DNA from: Coix lacryma-jobi var. lacryma-jobi
Lineage: Eukaryota > Streptophyta > Magnoliopsida > Poales > Poaceae
Length of the DNA: 64,000 nt
Reading direction: 5' to 3'
Assembly: GCA_009763385.1 (NCBI GenBank)
Contig: CM019826.1
Span: 57,161,127 to 57,225,126 of the forward strand
Shown: positions 20,796 to 31,197 of the stretch, piece after piece
How the letters are laid out: every line of letters starts with the position of its first letter
Numbering within the stretch: position 1 is the stretch's first letter
Position numbers and translations under genes: made by a program
Notes under the pieces: generated by a model
The model's database searches: none
Seen by the model: the letters and a program-made list of their open reading frames with translations, nothing else
Told to the model about the DNA's origin: nothing

Positions 20796-23041
20796 TTAAT
20801 CTTTTAGATATCTAATACCCATAGACCTCACGTGCGCCTCATGCTTAGGCTGTGGAAGAGCCTTTGTCAAAGGATCTACTATATTCAAATCCGTATGTAT
20901 TTTGCACATCTTAATTTCATCTCTTCCAATGAATTCTCGAATGAGGTGAAATTTCTGTAGTACATGTTTGTTCTTCTGGTGATTCCTTGGGTCCTTAGCC
21001 TGCGCTATCGCCCCATTGCTATCACAGTGTAAAGACAATGGGTTGGACGCATTTGGGAACACACCAAGATCAATGAGGAACCTCCTCATCCAAACACCTT
21101 CCTTTGCAGCTCCACTAGCTGCAATGTACTCGGCTTCTGCTGTAGAATCAGACACGGTCTCCTGCTTGGAACTTTTCCAACTGACTGCACCACCATTTAT
21201 TGTGAACACAAAACCTGATTGAGATTGTGAATCATCTGTGTCGGTTTGGAAGCTATCATCGGTGTAACCATTTACAATGAGCTCCTCCTCACCTCCATAG
21301 ATTAGGAACACATCTTTAGTCCTTCTCAAGTACTTAAGGATGTTTTTAGCAAGTGTCCAGTGACTCTCACCTGGATTAGATTGATATCTGCTCGCAACAC
21401 TTAAAGCATATGAGACATCCGGGCGCGTACATATCATGGCATACATGATGGAACCAATGGCCGAAGCATATGGAACCTTACTCATGCGCTCTCGCTCATC
21501 AGATGTCGAAGGACACTGTTTCTCGCTAAAGCGCATGCCATGTGACACAGGCAAGAACCCTTTCTTGGACTGTTCCATGTTGAACTGTTTCAACACCTTG
21601 TCAATGTACATTTCTTGGCTTAATCCTATTAGCCTCTTTGACCTATCTCTATAGATCTTAATGCCCAGAATATATGTTGCTTCTCCTAAATCCTTCATAG
21701 AAAAACTATTATTTAGTGAAGTCTTTACGGTTTGCAACATCGGAATGTCATTCCCAATCAATAGTATGTCATCTACATACAAGATTAGAAACACAACAGC
21801 GCTCCCACTTTCCTTCTTGTAAACACAAGGTTCTTCTTCACTTTGATGGAAGCCAAACCCTTTGACCACCTCATCAAAACGAATATTCCAACTCCGAGAT
21901 GCTTGCTTTAATCCATAAATAGATTTCTTAAGCTTGCATATTTTCTTAGCATTGCCAGGATCAACAAAACCTTCGGGCTATATCATATACACGTCCTCTT
22001 CCAAATTTCCATTTAGAAAGGCTGTTTTAACATCCATCTGCCATATCTCATAGTCATAATAGGCAGCAATTGCTAGAATGATCCGGATAGATTTAAGCAT
22101 CGCTACCGGCGAGAAAGTCTCGTCGTAGTCAACTCCTTGAACTTGCCGAAAACCTTTTGCGACAAGTCGAGCTTTATAAACTTGGACGTTTCCATCCATA
22201 TCCTTTTTCTTTTTATAGATCCATTTGCACTCTATGGGTCTTACCCCATCAGGCGGGTCAACCAAGTTCCAAACTTGATTAGCTTCCATGGAATCTATCT
22301 CGGATCTCATGGCACTATGCCATTTCTCGGAATCAGGGTCCATTATTGCCTCGGCAAAAGTTGCAGGTTCGTCATCGTCTAACAATAACACATCCCCACG
22401 CAACTCACGGATTCTTGCCGACCTTCGTGGTTAGGGCGGGGTGTCTGTTGCCACAGGTAGCTCAACTTGTTCTGCTACATTAGCATCACTCGTGGAGTCA
22501 ATCCCTGTTGGCTCATCTTGAACTTCTTCAAGATACACCTTCTGCCCTCTCTTGTTTCTTTTGAGAAACTCTTTCTCTAAGAAAACACCGTTTCGAGCGA
22601 CAAACACTTTGCCCTCTGTGCGGTTGTAGAAGTAATACCCTAAAGTTTCCTTTGGGTATCCCACGAAAAAGCACTTGTCTGATTTGGGTGTTAGTTTATC
22701 TGATATAAGTCGTTTGACATAAACTTCACAACCCCAAATCTTTAGAAAAGACAAACTGGGACTCTTACCAGTCCATATCTCATATGGTGTCTTAACTACG
22801 GACTTAGACGGTACCCTATTTAATGTGAAAGCGGCTATTTCGAGAGCGTATCCCCAAAACGATAAAGGTAGGTCCGACTGGCACATCATAGACCGAACCA
22901 TGTCTAACAGAGTTCGGTTACGTCGCTCGGACACGCCGTTTCTCTGAGGCGTTCCGGGTGGCGTAAGTTGTGGAACAATTCCGCAACTCTTAAGATGATT
23001 GCTAAACTCGTGGCTCAACTATTCGCCTCCATGATCTGATC
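20796..23041 (-). pseudogene. pol: Angela pol, 3' part: integrase core end, reverse transcriptase, RNase H
   Basis: Read leftward from the S2 insertion site. The integrase core continues (a stop at about 23019, then LSHEFSNHL, TPQRNGVSERRNRT). TAA at 22431 and TAG at 21978 interrupt the same frame. Reverse transcriptase shows KARLVAKGFRQ, MDVKTAFLNG and the catalytic YVDD (near 21772). RNase H shows GYTDDSFQTD, the SDSTAEAEY glutamate and the C-terminal KHVLQKFHLIRE and DPLTKALP. The frame ends at 20796, ten bases before the polypurine tract. Protein spelling is closer to BARE1/Angela than to the SIRE elements here. Confidence 0.88.
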
Positions 23042-23046
23042 GCAAG
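23042..23046. other. Target-site duplication of S2, left copy
   Basis: GCAAG directly before the S2 LTR; the matching copy is at 33571-33575. This fixes the ends of S2 and its site in Angela integrase. Confidence 0.9.
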
Positions 23047-23659
23047 TGAAGGACCGAACTGGCGACCAGGGGGGGTGAATGGGAGCCTCAAATTTCTTCT
23101 CGAGAAATGATGTCCCTTGTCCCAGAAAATCACCCCAAAAGCGAAGACTGCAAATACCGGTGAGTTCACGACCTATGAATAGGTGGATACCCTAGTAGAT
23201 GTCCTAGAGGTACAGCGGAACTACCAAAGAACCCCGAAAACAAGCGCCAAAGCAACGGGGCAAAACTGCACAAGCAAGCTCCTAGAACAATCGAACCTCC
23301 GATAATGGAACACCCCACTCCTATGGAGAAGAGGAAAGTGTTCGAGCAAAACTACTAAGGCCAACTAGTGGAAAAATCACCTTGGAAAGATCCTTATGAA
23401 GTTAGGAAACTAACGCAACAGACGGATCTCAAATCGGAGCTCGAACGCAAAAGTTACGGCCGCTAGAACAAACGAAACTCTGAAAGCGGAACACTTAACT
23501 CCTATGGAGAAGAAGGAAGTGTCCGACCAAAAATACTTTGACCAATGGTGGCAAAAGTACTTTGGAATGATCCTTCAGAAGTTAGGAAACCAACGCAACA
23601 AACGGATCACAAATCGGAGCTCGTATGCAAAAGATACGGACGAAATCAGCAAAACTGTG

Positions 23660-23835
23660 CAGTCGCGGACTGTCCGCTAGTGAACCGCGGACAGTCCGCT
23701 ATTGAACCCCGGACAGTCCGGGAATGAGTCCCGGACAGTCCGCCGTTCAAAAACGAAAACCGCGACCTCGCTGCACGTGAACAGCCCTGACCCCCGGACA
23801 GTCCGGGGATAAGTCTCGGACAGTCCGGGAATGCC
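23660..23835. repeat. CGGACAGTCCG palindrome cluster in the S2 LTR
   Basis: Six or more copies of GGACAGTCC or GGACTGTCC occur within 175 bases, several extended to CCCGGACAGTCCGGG. The right LTR (about 31818-31960) has fewer because of a deletion and base changes. Confidence 0.8.
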
Positions 23836-24436
23836 CAGAAAGGCTAAAAACATCTCGTATCAAACTCAAATTCGATTGGAACTCAACCAAATCGAACGGG
23901 GCTGCAACCAAACTTCTCCCAAGTGTTCTTCTACATGTTGGGAAGCTAATCCTAGGATATCATTGCATCAATCCAACTAAAACATGAGAAATCCGAAGAA
24001 CACTGGAAAAGGGGAAGAGGGAAGAACAAAAACGATTTCAAGCCGATCTACTTGTTCGTGAGGGTAGGGATGAATTCCTTCGGTGGAAATGTTCTCCTCA
24101 CATCAAAGAACAAGTTGATTCAAACGGAATCGCAAAAGACGCAGCATAGAGGGAGATCGAGTGAGGGGAAAACCATGGAGAAAAGAAGCACGCGAAGAAC
24201 AAATTCAAAACGCGAATTCAACCACGAATTTGATCCTTGGATTCAGAGGAATGGATGATTGATTAAGCACTCGGTGTCGGGCTACAAGCCAATCCTAGCA
24301 ACACAAAGCTTGGATGGCAAAAAGCTCAAGAACAAGAGCCAACTCTCCTCTAACCCTAGCCTACTCTCACAAGCACAAAATGAGAGAAACACCGTCCAAA
24401 GATCCCAAGGATGCGGCTGCCCTAGCAGCCCCCCTC

Positions 24437-24445
24437 ATATATATA
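24437..24445 (-). promoter_or_regulatory. Probable TATA box of the S2 LTR
   Basis: A TATATATAT run in GC-rich surroundings (minus strand), with the hairpin array upstream and the palindrome cluster downstream in the direction of transcription. The right LTR has the same run near 32549. Confidence 0.45.
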
Positions 24446-24697
24446 GGCGCACGTCCGAAGACCAAAACGCCCTTACATTAAGCACTCAACCCAAATACCC
24501 CCCAGGGGTAAAACCATCCAGTCCCGCCAATCTTCATCCGACGGCCACGCCCGCACATCCGGTAGCTTCGCCTCGACGCGACCTCCCTGATGCCGCCACG
24601 TGCCGTCACCGTCGACCGCCGCGCCTTCTCACCGATAGCTTCGCCGCAACGCAAGCCTCTCGGTGCCGCCACGCGTCGACCGTCCTTTTGGACCTTC

Positions 24698-24865
24698 CCC
24701 CGGTTTTGAGGCCCAAACCGGGAAACCTGCCAGCCCAGGTTTTGAGGCCCAAACCTGGAAACCGTCCACCCCGAGTTTTGAGGCCCAAACTCGGAAACCG
24801 GCCACCCGAGTTTTGAGGCCCAAACTCGGAAACCGTCGATGGTAGCTTTTTGAGGCTCAGCTACC
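24698..24865 (-). repeat. Hairpin array in the S2 LTR, homologous to that of S1
   Basis: Five hairpins: CCCGGTTT/AAACCGGG (24698-24722), CCAGGTTT/AAACCTGG (24735-24758), CCGAGTTT/AAACTCGG twice (24771-24794, 24806-24829) and GGTAGCT/AGCTACC (24841-24865). Loops share the core TGAGGC. Flanking LTR sequence is not obviously alignable to S1, whereas the hairpins are. Confidence 0.88.
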
Positions 24866-25478
24866 GAACCCGCACCGTAGACGGGATGTGGTTCACACAC
24901 CCCGACCACCGGCACCGATGCCGATGCATGTCCAGCCTCCACGCCGGGCACAACGCCTTCGCCATCCTACTTGACTGGGCCGACAGCACTTGCGCCGCAC
25001 GCAAGCCCATGTCCGACCTCCCGCCAAGTGTCACGATGCCACGTCTTCCTCCCGACTCGGCCGATGCATCGCACATCCCCATGTGCTCCCGCTCGCCGAT
25101 GCCACGTGCCAGCTACCACAGCTGGTCCTCTGGCCCTCCGGTCCGTCAGTCCAAGCCTCACGTCCGCCCTTCACCGCTCTAGGTACATCGGCATGGCACG
25201 TCCGCCGCACGGCACGTCCATCCTTCACCGCTCCCGGTCCGTCGGCACGTCTCTACTTGACCTTCACCTCGCCATAGACCACTGTATCCGAGCTCAACAC
25301 CTGCACATCAACACAGCCAAGAGACACATGTTGCACACGCACACCAACACAGTAACACACCACAACTCAACGCCACCGGTTAGTCATAAACATTAAGCGC
25401 ATATCAAGATATGGACTAAACCGAGAAAAACCTCAAACCTTCCTCATCAAAGTCAATCATTCATCATATATGTTCTCA

Positions 25479-27866
25479 ATCTCCCCCTTGATGAATGCAT
25501 TGACTAAAAATAAACCACAAAGGAAGGGTTTGAAGGCAAGCCTCATTCAAGTGCCCAAAAGCCAAGCAAAAGCAAACACAAGGCTACTTGAGATGAGGAA
25601 GGATCATGAAAACTCCAAATAAAAGCTCTCGGTCCCGAAAGAAACGGGAAAAGCGGGCAAAGCCTCCACACAACTGAAGAGTCAAGATAAAACAAGAGTT
25701 TCATGAATCCCAAAAGGTACTCGAAAACCAATCTCAAATAAATTGTCAAACAATCGTCACAAAAGACAAAATTTCTCCCTCTTTTTCTCTTTCTCTTTCT
25801 CTTTCTCCCCCTTGATGATTGAATTGACAAAAACTAGGCACAAGAGATGGTTTGAGATACCAAAACCGAAAATCTCATTCAAGTGATCAAAAGCCATAGA
25901 AGGGCAAAGAACAAAGTCACTTGTCATGAGAAGATTATCCATTCAAATGCCCAAAAGCCAAAGAAATGCTAAAGAGGGCAATTTGAAATGAACATAACTT
26001 GGTCCCCAAAGACATGGGCAACAGCTCAACGCAACCAAGCAAGGGATCGGAGCAATAATTCACCAAAGAGCACAACTCGATCACATAGAGCAAAAAAATT
26101 GGTTCCCAAAGACATGGGCAACGGCTCGACGCAACCAAGTCAAAAATGAGCTAGTCCTCAAGAAGAGGCAGAAAAGGCTCAACACCACTAGCTCAAGGCT
26201 CGATACCAATTGAGGCTGAATCAACGCATAATAATGCAAAACTGATCACAAACAGCCAAGAATTGGTGAAAACAGCTAGTTCCTCAAGACAGAGGCACAT
26301 AGGCTCGACGCAACTAGCTGAAGGGTCCATACCAATCGAAAATACCAAGCAAAATCTGCTAGTCCCTCTAGACAGAGGCAAAAACGGCTCAACACGACTA
26401 GCAGGCTCGATACCGACTGAGAAAAATCACAAGAGAAGCTCAACACTAAATGGAGCACAATCACTCGGAGCACGCGGAGAAGCAGCAAGACAAAAGCGAC
26501 TCCCCCTGAAATCAAGCCTATACACAAAAGCTATGTAACAAAGCTCATGACACCAATTGCATCCCATACCAAAAGATGGATACCAATTGAAACACATAAA
26601 AGAGATAAACTCCCCCTTGCTCAAAGCTCTCCCCAAAATGCATGACTCTCCCCTTTGTGCCAACACTCAAGCTCCCCCTTGCAAACAGCTTCTCTCCCTT
26701 GATAAAAGGGAACATGCTGAGGGGTTTTGACATTTTTCACAAAGTTGACACAAACACAAGACAAGTCATCAATCAAAAAGCATATGGGGGCTGGGAAAAG
26801 CATTGAAAGTGACCACAAAGTGTATCGGAGCTGGGGGTCTGTACACTAAGCTAAAAATGCATGATATGCACAATGCAACAGCTTCAAGTGTATAGCAATC
26901 AGATTGAAAAGATGCTCAAATGGGTGCTGCCCTGAAAGTGTAGCAATCAATAAAAATGCTAGCAAAGGCTCAAACTGATCAAATGAATATGAAATATGAA
27001 CAATTAAGCATATGAGCAGTTTTAAGCCGTTTGAAAAGGAGTTCACCACTAAAATAGCACTTAGCATGGATAGACAGGAAATCAACCAAGTGATAACTCA
27101 AGTATAAAAGGTGAACTACCCCTAGAAAATTCAATCATCATGCAATAGAATGAAGCATAAACTTGTGTTATTTTCAAATTTTTATCAGAGATTGCAGCGG
27201 TATTAACACAAGTTCATATTAAAAGCATGTGATTGTGAGAGGTTGAAAACATGGTCATTGCCTAACTTTTCAACCGGGCTAAGCCTATGCAACAAAAGCA
27301 ATTTGAAGCTTAAAGCACCGGTTTCGGTCTTACACTACACGGATCAAGTTTAACTCAATTGTGCAATGAGAAACAGTCTCGATACGGTGAGGTGCTAACA
27401 CATGCAATCCCATCTCGATCTTTTTATTTCACTTAGACTTGGATCAAATTTTAAGCACAAGGTAAATATGAACAATCCAAGCAAGTGAATGACTCAGTGC
27501 AAGAGACATAGCAACCTAGCATACAAAAGATAGCACAAGTGATCTCAACACATACTACCCATGCTAGTTGCCAATCTCAATGGTGAACAAATTAAAGGTT
27601 TCATAGTTGATTAGTCAAGTTCACCATTTGCAAAAATAGCTTAGCTCATAACTTGTATCAAGTGATCAAAAAGAGCCTAAGCTACAAGCATCATCATGCA
27701 TAGACATACCAACAAGAGCATAATCTCATTCTCATTACTATATTCATGAAGCTCTAAAATGCAAGATATTCATGATGAAATGCATGCAAAAGCTAGTTTA
27801 TCAAAGACAAAACAAAACTAGCCTAAAAAGGAAAACCCAAAACAAAAGGGTATCGGAGAAGCCCAA
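25479..27866 (-). other. S2 3' untranslated region with a duplicated polypurine-tract block
   Basis: No coding frame is supported. The tract CAAGGGGGAGAT (minus) lies against the LTR at 25479-25490. A second, similar block (CAAGGGGGAGA plus following sequence) is near 25803-25930, so about 320 bases appear imperfectly duplicated. Blocks bounded by CTAGT/ACTAG with GTTGAGCC and CAATTGGTATC occur at about 25990-26420, matching the S1 3' region. Further purine tracts lie near 26610-26700. Confidence 0.68.
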
Positions 27867-28514
27867 CTAAGATACAACAAGCAAAATGCTTCCCCAACTA
27901 AAAGGGAAACACACACCAAACTCACAAAAAAAGAGCCCAGAAACGCTCAAGCGACAGCCAGCAAAAATCCACATCGAAAAAGACCACACAGCAGAAAGGG
28001 GTCGGAGAAGAAGAGTACCAGAAACCAAACTCAGAAGTGTGTCGGGGTACCTCATGATACGCATGATCACCTGCTGGTGTGATACTAGAGGGGACGCCTG
28101 AATCTGCTGAAATCTTCGGGGCACGTGCCTCGCCGAAGTTGCCTCCCCCTCGCCTGATGCTGTCGCTCCCACAGGTGCAGCTAGTGCTCGCTGGAGAGCT
28201 GCTCGAACGGAACCCCAAGTCGTGGAAAAAGTGGGATCGGATCTGTGAGCCGAAATGCTCTCTCTAGGCTCCTGCTCTCCTGCACACTCAAAGGCAGAAG
28301 AAATACAAGGCGTTGTCTCGTCTAGTGTGACCTCAAGGTCTCCACGAAAACGGTTAGTCACATAATAAGCATAAGGTGAACTCACAACAAAAGGAGATCT
28401 ACCTATGAATGATACCGCAAGGAGATCTGAATCCAAACTAGACAAGACTACCATGCAACAGGATAAAGCACTATGGAGCAAAATGCAACCTAGAGACATG
28501 ATCAACCCAAACAC
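27867..28514 (-). pseudogene. S2 pol remnant (linker joined to RNase H scraps)
   Basis: On the minus strand a segment resembling the S1 integrase-to-RT linker is readable (a VTLDETTPC-type motif near 28310, then acidic and alanine-rich sequence). After a sharp junction near 28030 come scraps matching S1 RNase H (SEFGFWYSSS, then a VDFCW scrap in another frame) and finally GVCFPF, the pol C-terminus in S1. The reverse transcriptase and most of RNase H are missing. This looks like an internal deletion derivative. Confidence 0.65.
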
Positions 28515-29076
28515 AGCCTAAACCTCAACACATGCTACAATGCAAGATAATGATAGCAATAGACCCAAAAGTATGTAACATGATAAAATTGTGGAGAGGC
28601 TAGTGCTCAAACTAATCATATCAACAAGATACATGTAGCTACACAAAACTAGCACCTGAAAAGTGATACCTAATGAACATCATACCTCTGCATGTAAAGC
28701 TCATGGAGAAATCAGGTAAAGCATGGCATAATGTTCATGAGGGTCACAGACTAGCATGAAAAGTGGAATAACCACCAAAACTGTACACAAGACTAGCATG
28801 ACATGATATACAAAAGATAGCACATGCTAGACTAAACAAAGCATGATACAAAAATGTATATGCAAGAACTATACAAGTGAGCACATGAAGAACCATCTCA
28901 TACCACAAGACATAGATCATGGAGGTACAAGGTATGAGTGTAAAAGAAAGCTCACCAAACTGCAAAAGCCTCTTTGGAGGCAATTCTAAGCGGGGTGTAG
29001 AGAACCATCAACACTTGATCACATCTAAAAGATCAAGCTCCATCAGGCGCATGTTATCCACCCCGCGTCCTCATAT
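28515..29076. other. S2 internal sequence without a recognisable gene
   Basis: AT-rich, with no supported frame on either strand. It lies between the gag-like and pol-remnant parts, where protease and integrase would be in an autonomous element. Confidence 0.5.
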
Positions 29077-31079
29077 CTACACACAAGAGGACAAAGTATC
29101 CCGAGTCTTGGATCCCGAAGAGTTAGCAAGCATATACTTGGGAACCCAAGACTTGGTCACAAATCTCAACTTATCTTGTGGGTCAGCATGATGCAAATGT
29201 TGGTTCAAATGCAATTGTGAAACACCCTTGGAAGCATTCCTCAAAAGGACAACTCGAGGACAAGAACGAGTCGTACCACGGGAAAAGAGGCAAACATCTC
29301 CCAAGGTTTTTGTAGAAGAACCAATAGAAGCATCATGAAAAGCATGACGTGGACCAAGAGAAGAAGCACTAGAGGCATGTCCACGATCATGACCTAGCCC
29401 ACTAGAAAAGGAGTCATAAAACCCATCAACAAAGAGGGGCTTCTTACTAGGAGCACAAGCGTTCATACCATGGGAAGGACTATGAACCACTAACTTCCTA
29501 GAAGAGTGAGCTTGGCGCAAACGTTTGGCACGCCGATAGCAAAAGCTTTCTTGATGCCCATCTTTCTCACAAAAAGAGCAATGGTACAAAGACCTACTGG
29601 AAGGCACACCAGTCTCCGACAAGTGAGAAGTCCCTTGGGACTTAGAACAAGAAGCATCAACGTTCAACTTGGTGCCAACACTAGGAACACACATGCCATG
29701 GGAAAGGCTACGCGGCTTCCTAAAAGCCTTAGCTCGAATTCGTCGCTCGTGTTTGACACGGCGGAAACAAAAATCGAATGAGTGTCCATCCTTCTTGCAA
29801 AAGGTGCAATGGAAAACCGGATTGGGAGCACGAGTCCCAAAAATATGAGAAGCACCCTTGTCAAAAGAAGTCCCTTGGACATCACTCGAAGAAACAACAA
29901 GGTTAGGAGTAGCTATGAAAGAGCTATCCGAAACCTCGACACTAATGCTACAGTCAAAAGACTCACGCGCAACACAAGAACTCAACTCCGGTTGCAAAGA
30001 TGCAAACTTGGAAATATCAACATCGGAGTTGCAAGAAATGTGTGACTCAAAAGACTTAGCACAAAGACTCTTGCATCTTTTGGCTAAAACCTCATTTTCA
30101 AACATGAGGCGATCACAAGTACCACACGGAGTGTTTTTCAGATTTTCCAACTCCTCTCTAATGCACTCGGCATATGTGGTACGCAAGAGTTCATTTTCTT
30201 TTTCAAGGTTGGCACTCATATCATTGTGCTCAACCAACTTGGCGCTCATATCATCGCGCATTTGCTTCAAAACCAAACTTCTTTTTCTAAATCAATGCAT
30301 GATGTGCAAATGAAATCGGTGGAAGAAACATCACCATTCACATCAAGCAAAGAATCATGAGTAGCACAAGAAGTAGGGCAAGCATTTTTATTCAAAGAGC
30401 ATGAGCTACAAGGCCTAGAATTTATCTCATCAATTTTAGCCCTAGCATGCTCGAGTTCATCTATACATGTCCTGTGAATCAAACTTAATTCTCTAAGTAT
30501 AGCAACAAAAGATTCACAAGAATCACATGGTGACAAAGCATTTGACTTTAGCAAGGTTATTTCAGTTTTAGCACAATCAAGGTCCTTGCGAAAGTCAATG
30601 CAAACTAGACATGGTTCGGAAGCATTGGATTTCAACAAATCAATCTCAGATTTTAAGCTAGCAAGAGAAAAGCCTAGCTCATCATTCTTCCTAACCAAGT
30701 CAACACAGGAGGTGCAAGGCAAAGAGGCACTAGACATCAACTTAGCGATGGAGCATTTTAATTTTTCTACCTTTCTACGCAAGGTATCACAAAGCTCATC
30801 ATCCCTAGAGCAAGCCTCATATAAGTTGTGCAAAGCCACAAGACCACAAGCAAGTGTACCTCTCTTGGACTTGCCAAGTTGATGTAGGAGATCCTCCGGT
30901 GAAAGCTCGTCATGTCGTAGAAGGTTCAGCAGATCGTTCACCTCGCGATCCCTCTCATCAACTGCACTCCTTCTTCTTCTTCCCAAGATGTCGTCCTTGG
31001 GAACATTCAAGCTGAAAGACAAGGACATGCTTGAAGAAGAACTTGGTGCACTTTCTAAAAGCACCGTTAGTGTTAGCAA
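29077..31079 (-). pseudogene. S2 Gag-like protein lacking the capsid domain
   Basis: Two overlapping frames (31079-30267 and 30276-29077) are joined by a one-base shift near 30280. The first encodes a coiled-coil-rich region in which PCxxC-type pairs recur every 40-50 residues (PCTSCVDL, PCLVCIDF, PCDSCESF, PCSSCSLN). The second has two CCHC knuckles (CTFCKKDGHSFDFC near 29790, CSFCEKDGHQESFC near 29570) and a basic, serine-rich tail. S1 Gag has the same CxxC coiled coil and second knuckle. The N-terminal capsid part of S1 is absent: the S1-like leader runs to about 31130 and then passes into unrelated sequence. Confidence 0.72.
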
Positions 31080-31183
31080 AGCAAAAGCTCAACACCTTGA
31101 CAAACCACATCGGAAGCCAAACCACTCTAAAAAGGCCGCCTTCGCGGATCCGGAACCGGTTAAGGTAGAGAGATCCTTAACTG

Positions 31184-31195
31184 GCTCCGATACCA
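31184..31195 (-). other. S2 primer-binding site
   Basis: TGGTATCGGAGC on the minus strand, two bases from the LTR end at 31198. It carries the same one-base variant as S1. Confidence 0.87.
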
Positions 31196-31197
31196 AT

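Larger units (their letters stand above)
23047..25478 (-). repeat. S2 3' LTR
   Basis: On the plus strand it begins TGAAGGACCGAA and ends ATGTTCTCA. It contains CGGACAGTCCG palindromes (about 23660-23835), a TATA-like run at 24437-24445 and the hairpin array at 24698-24865. Relative to the other LTR it has about 45 extra bases near 23815 and small differences near 25265. Confidence 0.9.

Noticed and set aside
24250..25400. Frames of 140-185 codons in the S2 LTR (and 32371-33475)
   Set aside because: Low-complexity translations of the LTR, different in the two LTR copies, without domains.
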